Position numbers and translations under genes: made by a program | Part shown: piece by piece, positions 42,810 through 54,200 of the stretch | Layout of the letters: every line of letters starts with the position of its first letter | Position numbering within the stretch: position 1 is the stretch's first letter | The notes under the pieces: model-generated | Told to the model about the DNA's origin: nothing | The model's input: only the letters and a program-made list of their open reading frames with translations | Databases searched by the model: none | Assembly (NCBI GenBank): GCA_902728285.1 | Contig: CACVBU010000064.1 | Location: 418,718 to 482,717 of the forward strand | Length of the DNA stretch: 64,000 nt | Direction of reading: 5' to 3' | Source of the DNA: Clytia hemisphaerica | Lineage: Eukaryota; Cnidaria; Hydrozoa; Leptothecata; Clytiidae

Positions 42810-42992
42810 TCAGAGAATGAGATTTTGGACGTTTTAGGATTGAATTTTATGGATACATAGTTTTCTTTACGAAACTAGTTTTCTTTATGGGTGATAGAGA
42901 CTATATGGTTATAATAAAGTACATAAAATAATATACACTGAACATTATTTACAGATGAATGGAAAATAATATCCGAAAAATCCTAAGCAAAT

Positions 42993-43146
42993 CAAATGAG
43001 ATGGAGTTTTTATAAGATACTTTATAATAATTGGTCATTTGAAGTAATAAAATTTTTTTTCTTTAGAAAAAGTAACAAAATTGTTTTATTACTGGTTAAC
43101 GACCAACCAAATCAAAAAAGAGCTTGTAAAAACTCCATCTCGTCCC
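42993..43146. mobile_element. 154-bp MITE with 8-bp target duplication
   Basis: AAGCAAAT on both sides (42985-42992, 43147-43154). GAGATGGAGTTTTTA near the left is mirrored by TAAAAACTCCATCTC near the right. Confidence 0.75.
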
Positions 43147-43309
43147 AAGCAAATTAAATTCATAATGAATTTAATGAATTTAATATCGAATTAAAATAAG
43201 GCCTAAAAATATAATACATATTTCTTAGCATGTCAGTCAGTCAGAAAAAAAGATTTGAAATAGATACACAACTTCAAATATACATACAGTTTCACGATAA
43301 TGAAAAATG

Positions 43310-44293
43310 TTAACATCCCGTTGATTCAGCTTTCATTTCGGAGTTAATTGGTTGATGTGGGTTACTTTGTTGATTGTCCAATACAGAAGCAGGTTCCCTC
43401 TCTGTGGGTCTGTAAGGATCAACTGTCCGATTGATGCCACATCTCATGTGGGATGGTGGAGCGTTATAGTAATTATTCGTTTCGGCTGGTCGATAATTAA
43501 AAAAATTTTCATGTTCCGGCGCTCCATAATATGAGTGTGGATAATTAGTAGCCGGGTGGACTGGATAGGGTGGGGGCGTTCCTTGTTGATTGTACATTTG
43601 AGTTGGTTGGTACGGGCTTTGATATTGTTGGGCGGTACCAGAGGGTGGAAAGAATGTTTGGTATTCCTCATAGGGCGATCTACTTGGCCATGATGAAAAG
43701 TTGGCGTGAGGTGAAACGGAAGTATTATTCATTTCGTTGAAATGAGTAGGAAAATGGTAATCCATAGTTGGGCTAATGTCGTAGTTTAAATCGTAATACC
43801 GGTTATGATGATGTCCGGAATTGTGATGATGTGTCCGTAATTTAGTGATGGCTGCTTTCCGCTGTTTTTGAAAATCCCCTTTCCTGAAACGTTGGAGGTA
43901 GGACGGATGGATTGACCAATAACAACATTTTGCGTTGTCAAGTTTGGGGATTTTGATGAACCATTCATTCAATGATAAAGTGTGTCTGACACTATTTTTC
44001 CACGATTTACCTCGGCCTTTCAGAAGAGGATATTTTGAAATGAGGTGACTATAGATATCTGCTAGAGTTGCCATGACATTTGGTGATGCTAAGATGGCTC
44101 TAGCGATCATCTCAGTGTAAGAAGTCACCTTGTCGGAGTGCACCTTATTACGATCTTTGTTCTCCTTTTTAGGAGATGTGCTTCCTCCATCGCTGCCGTT
44201 TTCGCTTTCTATAGGAGAGGTTAAGGATTCAATTGAATGTTTGGTCAGTTTTCGGCAACCGGCAGCAACTTCAATTGCAGCTATGGTGTTCAT
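43310..44293 (-). CDS. Divergent forkhead (winged-helix) transcription factor, FoxQ-like
   Basis: Single coding exon, 327 aa, stop at 43310-43312. The ATG at 44293 is chosen because a splice acceptor (CTTCCTCAG) lies 18 nt upstream of it; an open frame further upstream crosses that acceptor. The forkhead domain is at about 57-148: SYTEMIARAIL, TLADIYSHLISKYPLL, KSWKNSVRHTLSLNEWF, CCYWSIHPSYLQRF and RKGDFQKQRKA. The recognition-helix Asn and His (NSVRH) are kept. Odd features: the KPPYSY start is reduced to VTSY, and the residue after NSVRH is Thr rather than the usual Asn or Ser. The YWSIHP and R(K)GDF tail words point to FoxQ2-like factors, but the class is not certain. The C-terminal 170 residues are Pro/Tyr/Gln/Asn/His-rich without domains, typical of an activation or flexible region. 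The 5' UTR is spliced. Confidence 0.9.
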   Translation of the reverse strand: MNTIAAIEVAAGCRKLTKHSIESLTSPIESENGSDGGSTSPKKENKDRNKVHSDKVTSYTEMIARAILASPNVMATLADIYSHLISKYPLLKGRGKSWKNSVRHTLSLNEWFIKIPKLDNAKCCYWSIHPSYLQRFRKGDFQKQRKAAITKLRTHHHNSGHHHNRYYDLNYDISPTMDYHFPTHFNEMNNTSVSPHANFSSWPSRSPYEEYQTFFPPSGTAQQYQSPYQPTQMYNQQGTPPPYPVHPATNYPHSYYGAPEHENFFNYRPAETNNYYNAPPSHMRCGINRTVDPYRPTEREPASVLDNQQSNPHQPINSEMKAESTGC

Positions 44294-44320
44294 CTTGTAC
44301 GTGTCTTGTCTCTGAGGAAG
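44294..44320 (-). promoter_or_regulatory. Splice acceptor 18 nt upstream of the forkhead ATG
   Basis: On the minus strand a long T-rich tract ends in CTTCCTCAG at 44312, leaving an 18-nt leader before the ATG. It may end a 5'-UTR intron or be a trans-splice acceptor. Confidence 0.6.
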
Positions 44321-44357
44321 ATAAAAAAATTGAAAAAAATATACTTCTTTTCTGCAA

Positions 44358-44670
44358 GAACTACAATCAAGGTCGTAATGTTTGAGAAAAAAGGGAATCT
44401 CCAACGAAATCTTTTAACCACAAACGATTTACGCTCTAATTAGGTTGGAAGGACAGTTTTAACCCTGAGTTTGAACGCTAGACTTAGGAGCTTCGGATCT
44501 AAGGATCGAAAAGTTCAAGAACGGTCCAATATAGGGCTCACAATATGGTCTGGAAGTCTCTAAACCCATCCTGAATTGAAATACTCGAATAAATCTATCA
44601 ATTAGCCCAAATGCGACTTTCTCATCCGAGCTAAGCTAAATTCTCAATAGATTTTGACCATGATTGTATC
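44358..44670 (+). repeat. Interspersed ~320-bp repeat, copy 4
   Basis: Ordered blocks as at 19620 and 29447 (GTTTGAGAAAAAAGGGAA, TAGGTTGGAAGG, CTAGACTTAGGAGCT, GACCATGATTGTAT). More diverged than copies 2 and 3. It lies just upstream of the forkhead exon. Confidence 0.75.
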
Positions 44671-44878
44671 TAATAAGAACAATCAGACTCAGGACCACTA
44701 CGTTTTTACCGGGTGTACCGAAAATGAATATTTGTCTGAATGCGTGGTGTGCATACATGCTTTTTTGTAAGATTCATTTGTTCGGTTCCTTTAAGCCTCA
44801 TATTATATTAAGACCAAAATTGAGGTATTCAGGTCTGTCTATCTTACTTTTTTTACTGAGTAGCTACTTCTGAAATTA

Positions 44879-45212
44879 CACACGTTTTTTTTTATAAGGA
44901 ACAAGTTTATAAGGAACTTGAGGCTGAAAATTGTTGGAAAATTAAGAAATTGCTCAAGCTGAGAATAATAAAATAAGTTAAGGAACAGAGAGTTTAAGTT
45001 TAACTTGAACTTTTACACTCATTTGCAAAAATTGAAACAAAAATATGACGCAATATTGATTAAACAACGTTCATGAACTACATACTTAGCAATCTTAGCA
45101 GCTAAGTAGGTAAAGAACTCCATAAGGAACTTCTAGGCTGAAATTCTTTGGAATAATAAGGAGCCCCAAGCTCGGAGGACGGAGCTAAGTTAAGGTTCCT
45201 TATAAAAAATGT
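44879..45212. mobile_element. MITE with ACACG-T-run-TATAAGGAAC ends (copy 4)
   Basis: ACACGTTTTTTTTTATAAGG with AAC at the left, GTTCCTTATAAAAAATGT at the right. AAGGAAC...GAGGCTGAAA modules inside. Confidence 0.7.
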
Positions 45213-46657
45213 TATTTTTCGTCTTATTTTTTAAGAATTTGAGCCTCGTTAATCTTATAAAAAGGAATTCTTTCGCCCACCATGGTTGGGCGACGAAGAA
45301 AATTTTCGACTTTTCACCCTTACTGTATTTCACCCCTTTAAACAGTATATATAAGATTTTTTAAAGTAAAAAAAAATTACTTTGCAAAATGTTGGGGGGG
45401 GGGTTATGGGAAAAGAGCATTCGGAAAACGGGCCTCCAGACTAGTCTGATGGTGCAAGCTTTAATTTCAATGGAATGTATCTTCTAATTTGTTTGTTCTC
45501 TTGGTGAAGAGTTGCCGAAGCAATAATAAGATTTGTTAATAAATAATTACATTAGAAATAGAAAACAAAACGAAAAAAGAAAAGAATGAAAAAGTTTGTA
45601 AATAATTGACAAACAAAACACTCACATGTTTAACAACAAAACTGATTTCTTCTTAGCTGATTTCGACTTCGTTCCTCAAGAATTTCTTTGTGTGTGATAT
45701 GTTTTTTGATTTTTCTTGAAAATAAGTTTACTGATAATCGTGTAAATATTTTCTGGTTGGTCCCCACGTTTTACATTTTATGTATGATTTTCCTTTGTTT
45801 CCGTGTATCACGTGATTAAAAACTCATTTCTGATTGGGTGAAACATATTACATTCTGTTTGTCCCGACTCAACTCTGTATGAAACAAAAGAGAGAAAAAA
45901 TAAAATCAGGAGGTTTCGTTTGATCAGAAATAAAGTTTTTTTTATTTTGTTTACAAACTTTAAATCAATTTCTTTTTATTCTACGTATAGTTTACAAACA
46001 AGGTCTTGTTTTAGAAGAATGATCAACGAAGGCGAAAGTATACTTTGTAAAATGAATTCAGGTCAAATTTAGAAAGAATGCAATCAGAAATTAGGGAAAA
46101 GTGCTTACTACCGCAACAACAAAACCCCCGTCTCCGAGTTCATCTTTGAGTGCAGGTAGAGAGATATTTGCTCAAATCATACAGAAAAAACGTTTGCCAG
46201 ATGAACATGCTCGTTTATTCACATAACCTCTACAACTTCAACTTTTTTTGCCATTGTCTAAAAATTCTATAAAAAAGTTTTTATCAAAGAAGAGGAAGAC
46301 GAGGTCACTAGTTTTTAAAAGGTTACAAACTGAAATCTTATCTGAAATATTAGAACCAGTAGCGTTATGGGTCGACAAAAAACCGGGCAAACTGGGGAGG
46401 CACTTTCGAAAAATTTTGATGCCCCCCCCTATTAAAAGTAAATGTAGGCTGCTGGCATCCACTAACGGATTCGTGCTCCTTATAGAGGATGCTTAATAAG
46501 CTATATTTCCTTTGTCCAGAGATTTGCCGCCTTTAGCCGATATACGGCTAAAGACATTTTTAGCTGGTGATTGTCTACAAATTTCTAGTTGAAATAATTA
46601 TGACGAGTGAGACATCACCAGCTGATGATTGTATTAACATGAAACTTAAAGTAAAGT
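45213..46657. other. Intergenic, nothing recognised
   Basis: Includes a G10 run near 45393. An 82-codon open frame at 46248-46496 is basic and has no recognisable domain; I treat it as chance. Confidence 0.55.
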
Positions 46658-47023
46658 ACACGTTTTTTTTTATTAGAACCTAGTTTATAAGAACGTATAG
46701 GCTGAAATTCGTCGAAAAATTAAGAACATCTTAAGAACATGCCCAGCCTCAGTTTGGAAAAATGACAAGAAACTACAATTTTTTCCTCTTTTTAAGCAGT
46801 TTTAACCGAATTTAGGGGTGGATCTTCAAAATTCGAGAGTCAAATATTGTCCAAATTTTGCCAAATTTAAGTGCTCTTTATTTTGTATCATATTGTCGGT
46901 TTAGCGTAGTCTGAAAAATTAAGAACGCATTTAAGAACATTTTAGGCTGAAAATTGCTAAAAAAAATAAGCACATCCAGGCTCAGCCAAATTTTAGGTGT
47001 TCTAATAAAAAAAACAACGTGTA
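46658..47023. mobile_element. MITE with TACACG-T-run-TATTAGAAC ends (copy 5)
   Basis: TACACGTTTTTTTTTATTAG with AAC at the left, mirrored by GTTCTAATAAAAAAAACAAC with GTGTA at the right. Inside are TTAAGAACAT...AGGCTGAAA modules as in copies 1 and 4. Confidence 0.75.
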
Positions 47024-47091
47024 TATTCTTATAAAAAAGCCTGTAGTTTTCGCATTCAATACATCGATTACATTTTCTTTGTCCAAAAAGA

Positions 47092-47965
47092 TACACGCTT
47101 TTTAAAAGAATATACCTTACCGGGGAAAAAAATGTCGGGGGAAAGTGACGAAAATTTTGAGGGGGTGACGAAATTTTTCCCCGACGAAATATTTCACAGA
47201 CATCTTATCACCTGACCAAAACTTGTACCCGATTTTTTTATCCGCGACCAAAACATTTACCCAAAATTTTATACCGCAACCAAAATTTAAATCTAATTTT
47301 TTTACACCTTTATTTACCGAAATTAGTGCTTTAAACGTCGAATTAGTGAGGAAACCATTTCTTTTGGACAATTTAGTCGGGTGAAAGTGACGAATTTGAA
47401 ATTTTGGTCGGGGAAAAGTGACTAAAATGCCTCTAGGTGATGAAATCCCCGACAAAAAAAACGGACTAAGTAAAACTCCGACATTTTTCCCCGATAAGGT
47501 ACTTTATAAGAATACTTATGATATAATTGGCTAAAAAATAAAATATATGGTAAGAATATCGGCATCATGGAATATAGCAACTGAACCGAAGAATAACATT
47601 TTTAAACTTTAGGTCGAATTTCAATCTTAACCCAAGAAAACCGTAAGGAACTCTTCCAGAAAATGTTCGTAAATGGTGGTGGAGGATATAGTGTCCGGGG
47701 GAAGAGGGTAGTGGAAAATCTACAAAATTTGCCTTGTCCTGGGGTAAACTTGCTCTGTTTGAGGGTAATTTTGATTGTCCATGTCCAGGGGGTCAACTAA
47801 TACGTGTCCGGGGGTTAGACCTGCTGTCCGGGGGTCAAAAGTCAGGAGGTAAATTTCCAAAAAATGTTATATCGCACAAAAATATTTTAGGATGATTTTT
47901 GCCAAAAAAAGTTCAGAATATCCATGATGAAATGAAAAACCACCATTCTTATAAAAAAGCGTGTA
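47092..47965. mobile_element. 874-bp element with TACACGC ends
   Basis: TACACGCTTTTTAAAAGAAT at the left is mirrored by ATTCTTATAAAAAAGCGTGT with A at the right. The interior has many GGGGAAA(A)GTGACGAAA words and their inverse, and CCGGGGGT repeats at 47690-47840. GATGATTTTTGCCAAAAAAA near its right end resembles 41610-41640. Confidence 0.65.
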
Positions 47966-48298
47966 CAATCTTTCAATCAATTTAGTAATCAATTTAGTAA
48001 TCAATTTTGGAAATCGATTTTCAAAAAATTTTTTAAATAAAATACAATATTATATTTCTTTTTAAGCGTATTTAGAAGTAATTTCAACAAAACTTATACA
48101 AAATACTATCCAATGTGAGAAAAACATGCTATAAAGAAGAGCAAAACTGAAACGGAACCAACACCACAAAAACAAAACCACACATTACAAAAAAATTACA
48201 CATCCTCAAAAACTAAAAATTGAATCGCAAAGCTCACGTTCCTATTCTTGGTTACGATGGTCACGTGTTTGAGATAAGATGCGATAAGTTCCCATCTC
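47966..48298. other. 3' flank of the pyruvate kinase gene
   Basis: Presumed 3' UTR of the minus-strand gene; no unambiguous minus-strand AATAAA is seen within it. Confidence 0.4.
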
Positions 48299-51200
48299 TT
48301 ATTTGAAGACTATGTTGCTCTCAGGTGTGCCAATGTGGTGATCACCTTCAACTGACAGGATTCTCATTGTATTGGTGGTAGACGAACCAGGTTGGTAACC
48401 ACACACGAAAATCACTTTTGAACTTGGTAAAATGAAACCCATGTCTAATCCTTTCTTGATTCCAAAATCCAACCGTGCATCAATGTCTTCTGTCCAAGTC
48501 CCCTTTCTGGCGTATGGATATTCTAATGGGAAGAGACCTCGGTAGACATGAAGCTTCCTGGCAACTGGTGCTGAACGTGTGATGACAATGATTGGACAGT
48601 TTGGACAGAAATGAGACAACAAAGTGGCCGATCTGTAAAGAAAAAAGAATTGAACGAATTAAGTACTGATTATTATATCTCATATATCTTGTCATATAGT
48701 TTAATCAAGCCCGTATTCACTAGGCTAGGACACACGGCTTATGACAATATAGCGTTTTCGGCGCTTTAGAGTTTTTTATATTTACGGATTTTAAGTTTGC
48801 CTTGGAATTATTCCGTCACAACTTACCATCAGACTTAGAGCCTTCGGGTTGCCTCTGACTGCGGTCGCAGACTTTTTTAAGTCCCGACGGAAATTCGGAA
48901 AGGACTTAACTTAGTCGACCCTAAGTGACTAAATTTTGGCTTGGTGACTAGAATTAGGGCCGACTAAAAATTTGGGCCTAATTAAAAGTTTTCCTTATTT
49001 TCCAGTATTTTAAGCTTTCTCCTATTTTCCATCTGCTTGTAGCGACTAAATTTTGACGAGGTGACAAACAAATATTAGGGCCGACTAAGTTTTGACCGAT
49101 AAGGTAGTGCCATCCGCAAAATTAGGTCCCCACAGAATCTTAAAATTTCGAGGATGAGCTCAACCGCGAAATTTAATCCCATTAAATTAAATTACATCCA
49201 ACGTACCTTCCTGATGTGGTTAACACAATAATGGCAGCCGCACTGACTTTGAAAGCAGCGGAGACGGCGGAAAGAGCAACAATCTCGGCAGTGTCGGTGG
49301 AGTGAGAGGAAGCAGTCAGTTCTTGGAAACGTTTCTCGTAGTGGATAGCCGAAAATGCTTCTTTGCAGATCTGTTGATGAAAATAAAATCATAATCCACA
49401 ATGTAAAGTACACGTTATTTTAAAAGCAGCCAGTTTGCTAAAAGGCCTCAAATTAGATGATTTTTTTCACTTTCTCGTAAAGTAAAAGCTTTTTTAGATA
49501 ATCTAACCGTGGTAAACGATAGCCCTCAACCTAATATCTTATTGACTCTGTTACACCGGTCCTAATTGGCGTTATTTTTTCGTCGCTGGCGTAGTAAGGG
49601 ACAGCGTAAGGAATTGAACTTCAGCTTAATAAGGACAGGTGCTAAATTAGCACGGGTGAAAGGGGACCGATAAGGTAAGCAGAAATATAGTGTAATATTA
49701 AGGGGTGGCCAAAGCAAGATTTTAAGCAAATGAGCTAGAATGCTAAGAAACCCCAGGATTGACCCAAAAATTGGTGTTGCTTATTAAAAAAAAAATGCGT
49801 GTGGAAATCAGTTTGCAAATCTATTTTTTGCCTTTCGATTTCGGAGATTATAATAATTATAATCCAGATTTCGATCATTTCAATGGTGCACTATAGTAGT
49901 AAGGTTGGAGTTATCCCAAGAGGGGAGTATAACCGCAATAACCGCACCTTATGCATATAAGTGACGGCTTCCACAGGATAAGCACCGTTGGCTGATTCAC
50001 CAGACAACATGACGCAATCACAACCATCCGTCACTGCATTTCCGACGTCCGTAATCTCTGCACGCGTCGGACGTGGGTTTTTGATCATCGACTCCAACAT
50101 CTAAACAAACAAAAACATTTGATTTAATGTAAGGTGGATGTTCTGTCAAAGAAATTGCAATACCCAGTTTTAGAAGTGTTTTTTTCTCCATCTGAGACAG
50201 AAGGGAAGGGGTATTAATCCGATCAGTGATTATAACTATAAAATCTAACTTCGTAGTATACTCGTAATATAGGGGTCGACTACATTCGTAGTTATACGGT
50301 AAACAAATTGGTGTTTCTTTACATGGCAGACGATGGAAGAAAACCAGTGAAGCCAAGAAAGACGAGACAAGGAATGTGAAGTAGGCTGGAATTAGCATTC
50401 GTTGACTAACCTGTGTAGCACAGATGACAGGCTTTTTATTCTTGTTACATTTGGAGATGATGAGTTTCTGAGCTAAGAAGACTTTTTCCAGGGGGATTTC
50501 CATACCCATGTCACCACGTGCTACCATCACACCATCTGAGTGCTCCACAATCTCATCTATGTTGGTGATTCCTTGTGTATTAAAGATAGATATGTTTTAA
50601 GGAAAGTTTCAGATTGAATCTTTCCTAGTAGTATTTGTAACGTACCTGATTGTACTACTCTAATAAAGGCGAGACGAAAGTTTTCAGACTTTCAATTAGC
50701 GTAATCTGATATTCCAATGGCAGATTGGCGACCGTCCAGGCTAAAGCTCTAGAGAAGCAGTCCAAGTTAACATTGGAGAGGAACGAAAGTCGGCCTTTGA
50801 TGCGCCGCATACTCAGTCAGGTGAAACTACCCTTGGGCGGTGGTAAACCTGAAAATATTTCGGTTAGACCCGCCAATCCCCAAAAACGAAGGCTTGCGAA
50901 ATTCCGTAATGTTCCAGATGTTGAAAAGTTTCCCAACCTTCAGAGCTTTAGCGTGTTGGTAACTTATATTATGAAGGTTGGAATCACTGTTCGAGACTTT
51001 ACCCAGAAAGATAAAGTAAAAAAGTCCAATTGGTCATTCCACCCTCTCTATTTTCTATCTTTCTTTCTTATCTACAAGGGAAGGGTGCCGGGATTAGAAG
51101 GGATTGCTGCATAAGCTCAAAATACGGTATGACCTATCAGAAGAAGAAAGAAACTACTCTCACCTTCATGGTTCTCAACTTTGGCAATGATTTTAATGCT

Positions 51201-54200
51201 TTTGCCTTCTTCACCCAAAACTTTACGGATATCAAAAATGTCTTCTTTCTTTCGGATAAACGAGGCAAAAACCATGTCAACCTGGGAGATAAAGATATCA
51301 AAGTATTATAGTCATTAGTAAACGTTTATTGATCGAAATGAGAAGTTTTTCTAGAAAACTATTTTTCACCCAGTCTCCTCGTAGTTTTGTAATACAATTA
51401 TAACATAAGATGGTTTAAAAACGGGATTTAGAGGTATGTTTTGTGTTTATTATTTTGTAAACTTAAGTTTTATTTAAGACATTGATTTTTAGATGCAACA
51501 TTTCTAGAATAAAATGTGTTGTGAGGTGACATTAGATAATCTAACAATTAAAATCACGTATCCAATCTAACCATTAGGCATTACAACTCAGCGTTACGCT
51601 CGACAAAGTTGAATTTTACCCTGGCTGCTGACGCCAAGCATTTTCTCTCTAAAAAATCTAAACGTTTCCGACCACTGCATTATTGGAAAGTTCACCCTTC
51701 GTAGTGTACTATCGATGTCTATAACCCAGTCGAAGTTAAAAAAAAATCTACATTAATGGAAGAAATTTTGGCGGGAATTTAATTTGGCGGATGGTCAAAA
51801 AAGTTTTTTCAGTGTGAATTTGATTTGGCGGTTAACTTGAAAAATTAAATTTGGCGGGAATTTAATTTGGCGGACGAAGGACATTTTTGTCCAAAAAATG
51901 CCGCCATTAAAAAAGAAAAACCTGTTTTAAAGCCTGAAATAGCGTACATTTGGGGGAATAAATATAGCAACTTAAATTTGGCGGATGACGGAAAAAATTA
52001 AATTTGGCGGGAACTTAATTTGGCGGATTTTGACTAAATCCACCAAATCCGCCAAATTTTCTTCCCGTCAAAATTTTTTCCTTTAATCTATTTTATTTGA
52101 CTCCGACACCCAACGTTGTTTCAAATATTCACGACGTCCATATAACGTTAGATGAACGTTGAAATAACGTTGTGTGCCAGCTGGGCGCATACCTTCTGTT
52201 CCACACCGAATAGCAAATCGGAGCGATCTTTCTCGGACACGGCAGGTAAATCAATTATGGCGCCCGGCAGATTGCAATTCTTCCGGCTACCGATAGTGGC
52301 ATCGCACTTAACTTCAGCCATCAGCATGTCGTCATTCAAAACTTCGCGCACTTCCAAAATCAACATGCCGTCAGCAATAAAAATCTTACTGCCTGAAAGA
52401 AAAAGAAGAATTCAAACCAGTTAAAGGGACATAAAAGTACTGACGAAATTTGTAAACAAACCGTATGCAGCGGGATACAAAATCAAAACAAATGTCACAT
52501 GTCAAAATAAACAAGCGATACTTTTATGGACCTACCTGGTTATCAAACTAATCAGTGAACATTGAAACACATAAGACATAACTGGTCAAAATACAAAAAA
52601 AATAAAGAAAATGAAAGCATATCTATTGAGAGAAACTATCAACACTATTGAAAAAGATTTTGAAAAAGAAATAAAAAAGCTATTAAGCGCTTTTCTTTAT
52701 AAAAACCACTATCAGAAAAATGCACAGCTTAATAAATAAGGTTTCCAGAAAACTCAAACCGTCGCACTCTACCGTGACATTTTCTTCTGTTAGAAAAAAT
52801 AATAATAAAACAATTTGGCTGATAACATTGATATATGCTCATAAATAGTGATTCTTATAGATAAAGATTCGTTTTTCAGCCAAAAAATAATAAGTGTTTA
52901 CAGAAAACTCAAATCATTACCCTCCACCGTGACATTTTCATCGTAAAAAAACTAATAAAAATAATAATAATAATATGGCTAAGAACATTGATGTTTTTTA
53001 TTAAAAGTGGTTCTTATAGATAAAAATGCGATTTTTGAGCCAAAAAAATTTTTTTGCAAAAATCTGCTTGAGCCAAGCTTTAACTATGATTGTACCCTAC
53101 TTTTATGCTAAAAACCAGAAAAAATTAATGATCCAATTTTTCACAAAGTCCAAAAAACCCGTTTTTAAGCCGTTTTTTGGCCCAAATTTGCCCAAAAATT
53201 TTTTTTTTCGAAAATCGGGCTCCGTCACATTCGAGGGTTTATGGTCATGCACCTTTGTGCCAAAAATCAGAAAAAACTAATGAACCAATCTCGAGAAAAG
53301 CTGGTAACTAACACACTAACTAACGAACGAACGAACATGGGTTAATTTATAGGACCTCCACCCCACCGGGGTAGGTCCAAAAATAAAAACAAATATGGCT
53401 GATTTTGATTGTTTCAATTTTTTTACAAGTTTGTTTTGGATACGTGATTTTAATTGTTCTCTTTAATGACACATGGTTCGCGCAATGTTTACATTTTACT
53501 ACTTTTATGTCCCTTTAAAAGTTTTGTTTTTAAATAAGAGTGATATCGTTTGCTTACTCATCAATTTTAATTCACAAGCTTTTTCACATTGAATTCGCAC
53601 GGATGTGGAGCAAGATTGGTCGGAAATAGCAAACAAAAACAATTTTTGCTTATTCAGCACAAAATCGAATGCAATACAACAATAGGTGACACTGGCCTGA
53701 TATAAGATATGTGTTTGATATGAAACGGGAACACTTATGTAAAACTAAAACCTTCAATGTTCAACAGAAAGCTTTTCGTTCAAAATTGAGAAAGTGGACC
53801 TAGTAGTACGACAAGCTTCCTTTTTATTATAGCTCAATACCACAGAAATCCGTCTGAGACACAAACTTTCAACATTGCTTTTCTTAATACAGTTGACGCT
53901 CTCTTATTCGATTTCCAAGGGAAATAGAATTTTCATCGGATAAGAGAGTGTAGCGAATAGTAGAGCGGCGTTTATGAGAGTTTCAATATTATCAAATAAT
54001 GGAGGGTATCGAATAGTAGAACGTCGAATTAGAGAGCGTCAACTGTACTTCCTGTAATATGAAAAATAGTCCAGCAATCGTAATCAAAAAAGGTTCAAAA
54101 AGCACTATTAATGAGTAATGTTACACACACAAATCCCAACTCTTAAAGCTATACGAAAGGGGCCTAGCCTAAATTTAGAGAATATCTGGAGTCATTGCAT

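Noticed and set aside
44294..44404. Longer forkhead protein starting at 44404
   Set aside because: The upstream part (rich in Phe/Tyr) crosses a strong acceptor (T-tract plus CTTCCTCAG at 44312), so it is intron sequence; the ATG at 44293 is the better start.
46248..46496. 82-codon basic open frame
   Set aside because: No homology recognised, no splice or poly(A) context, and the complementary strand is equally open.
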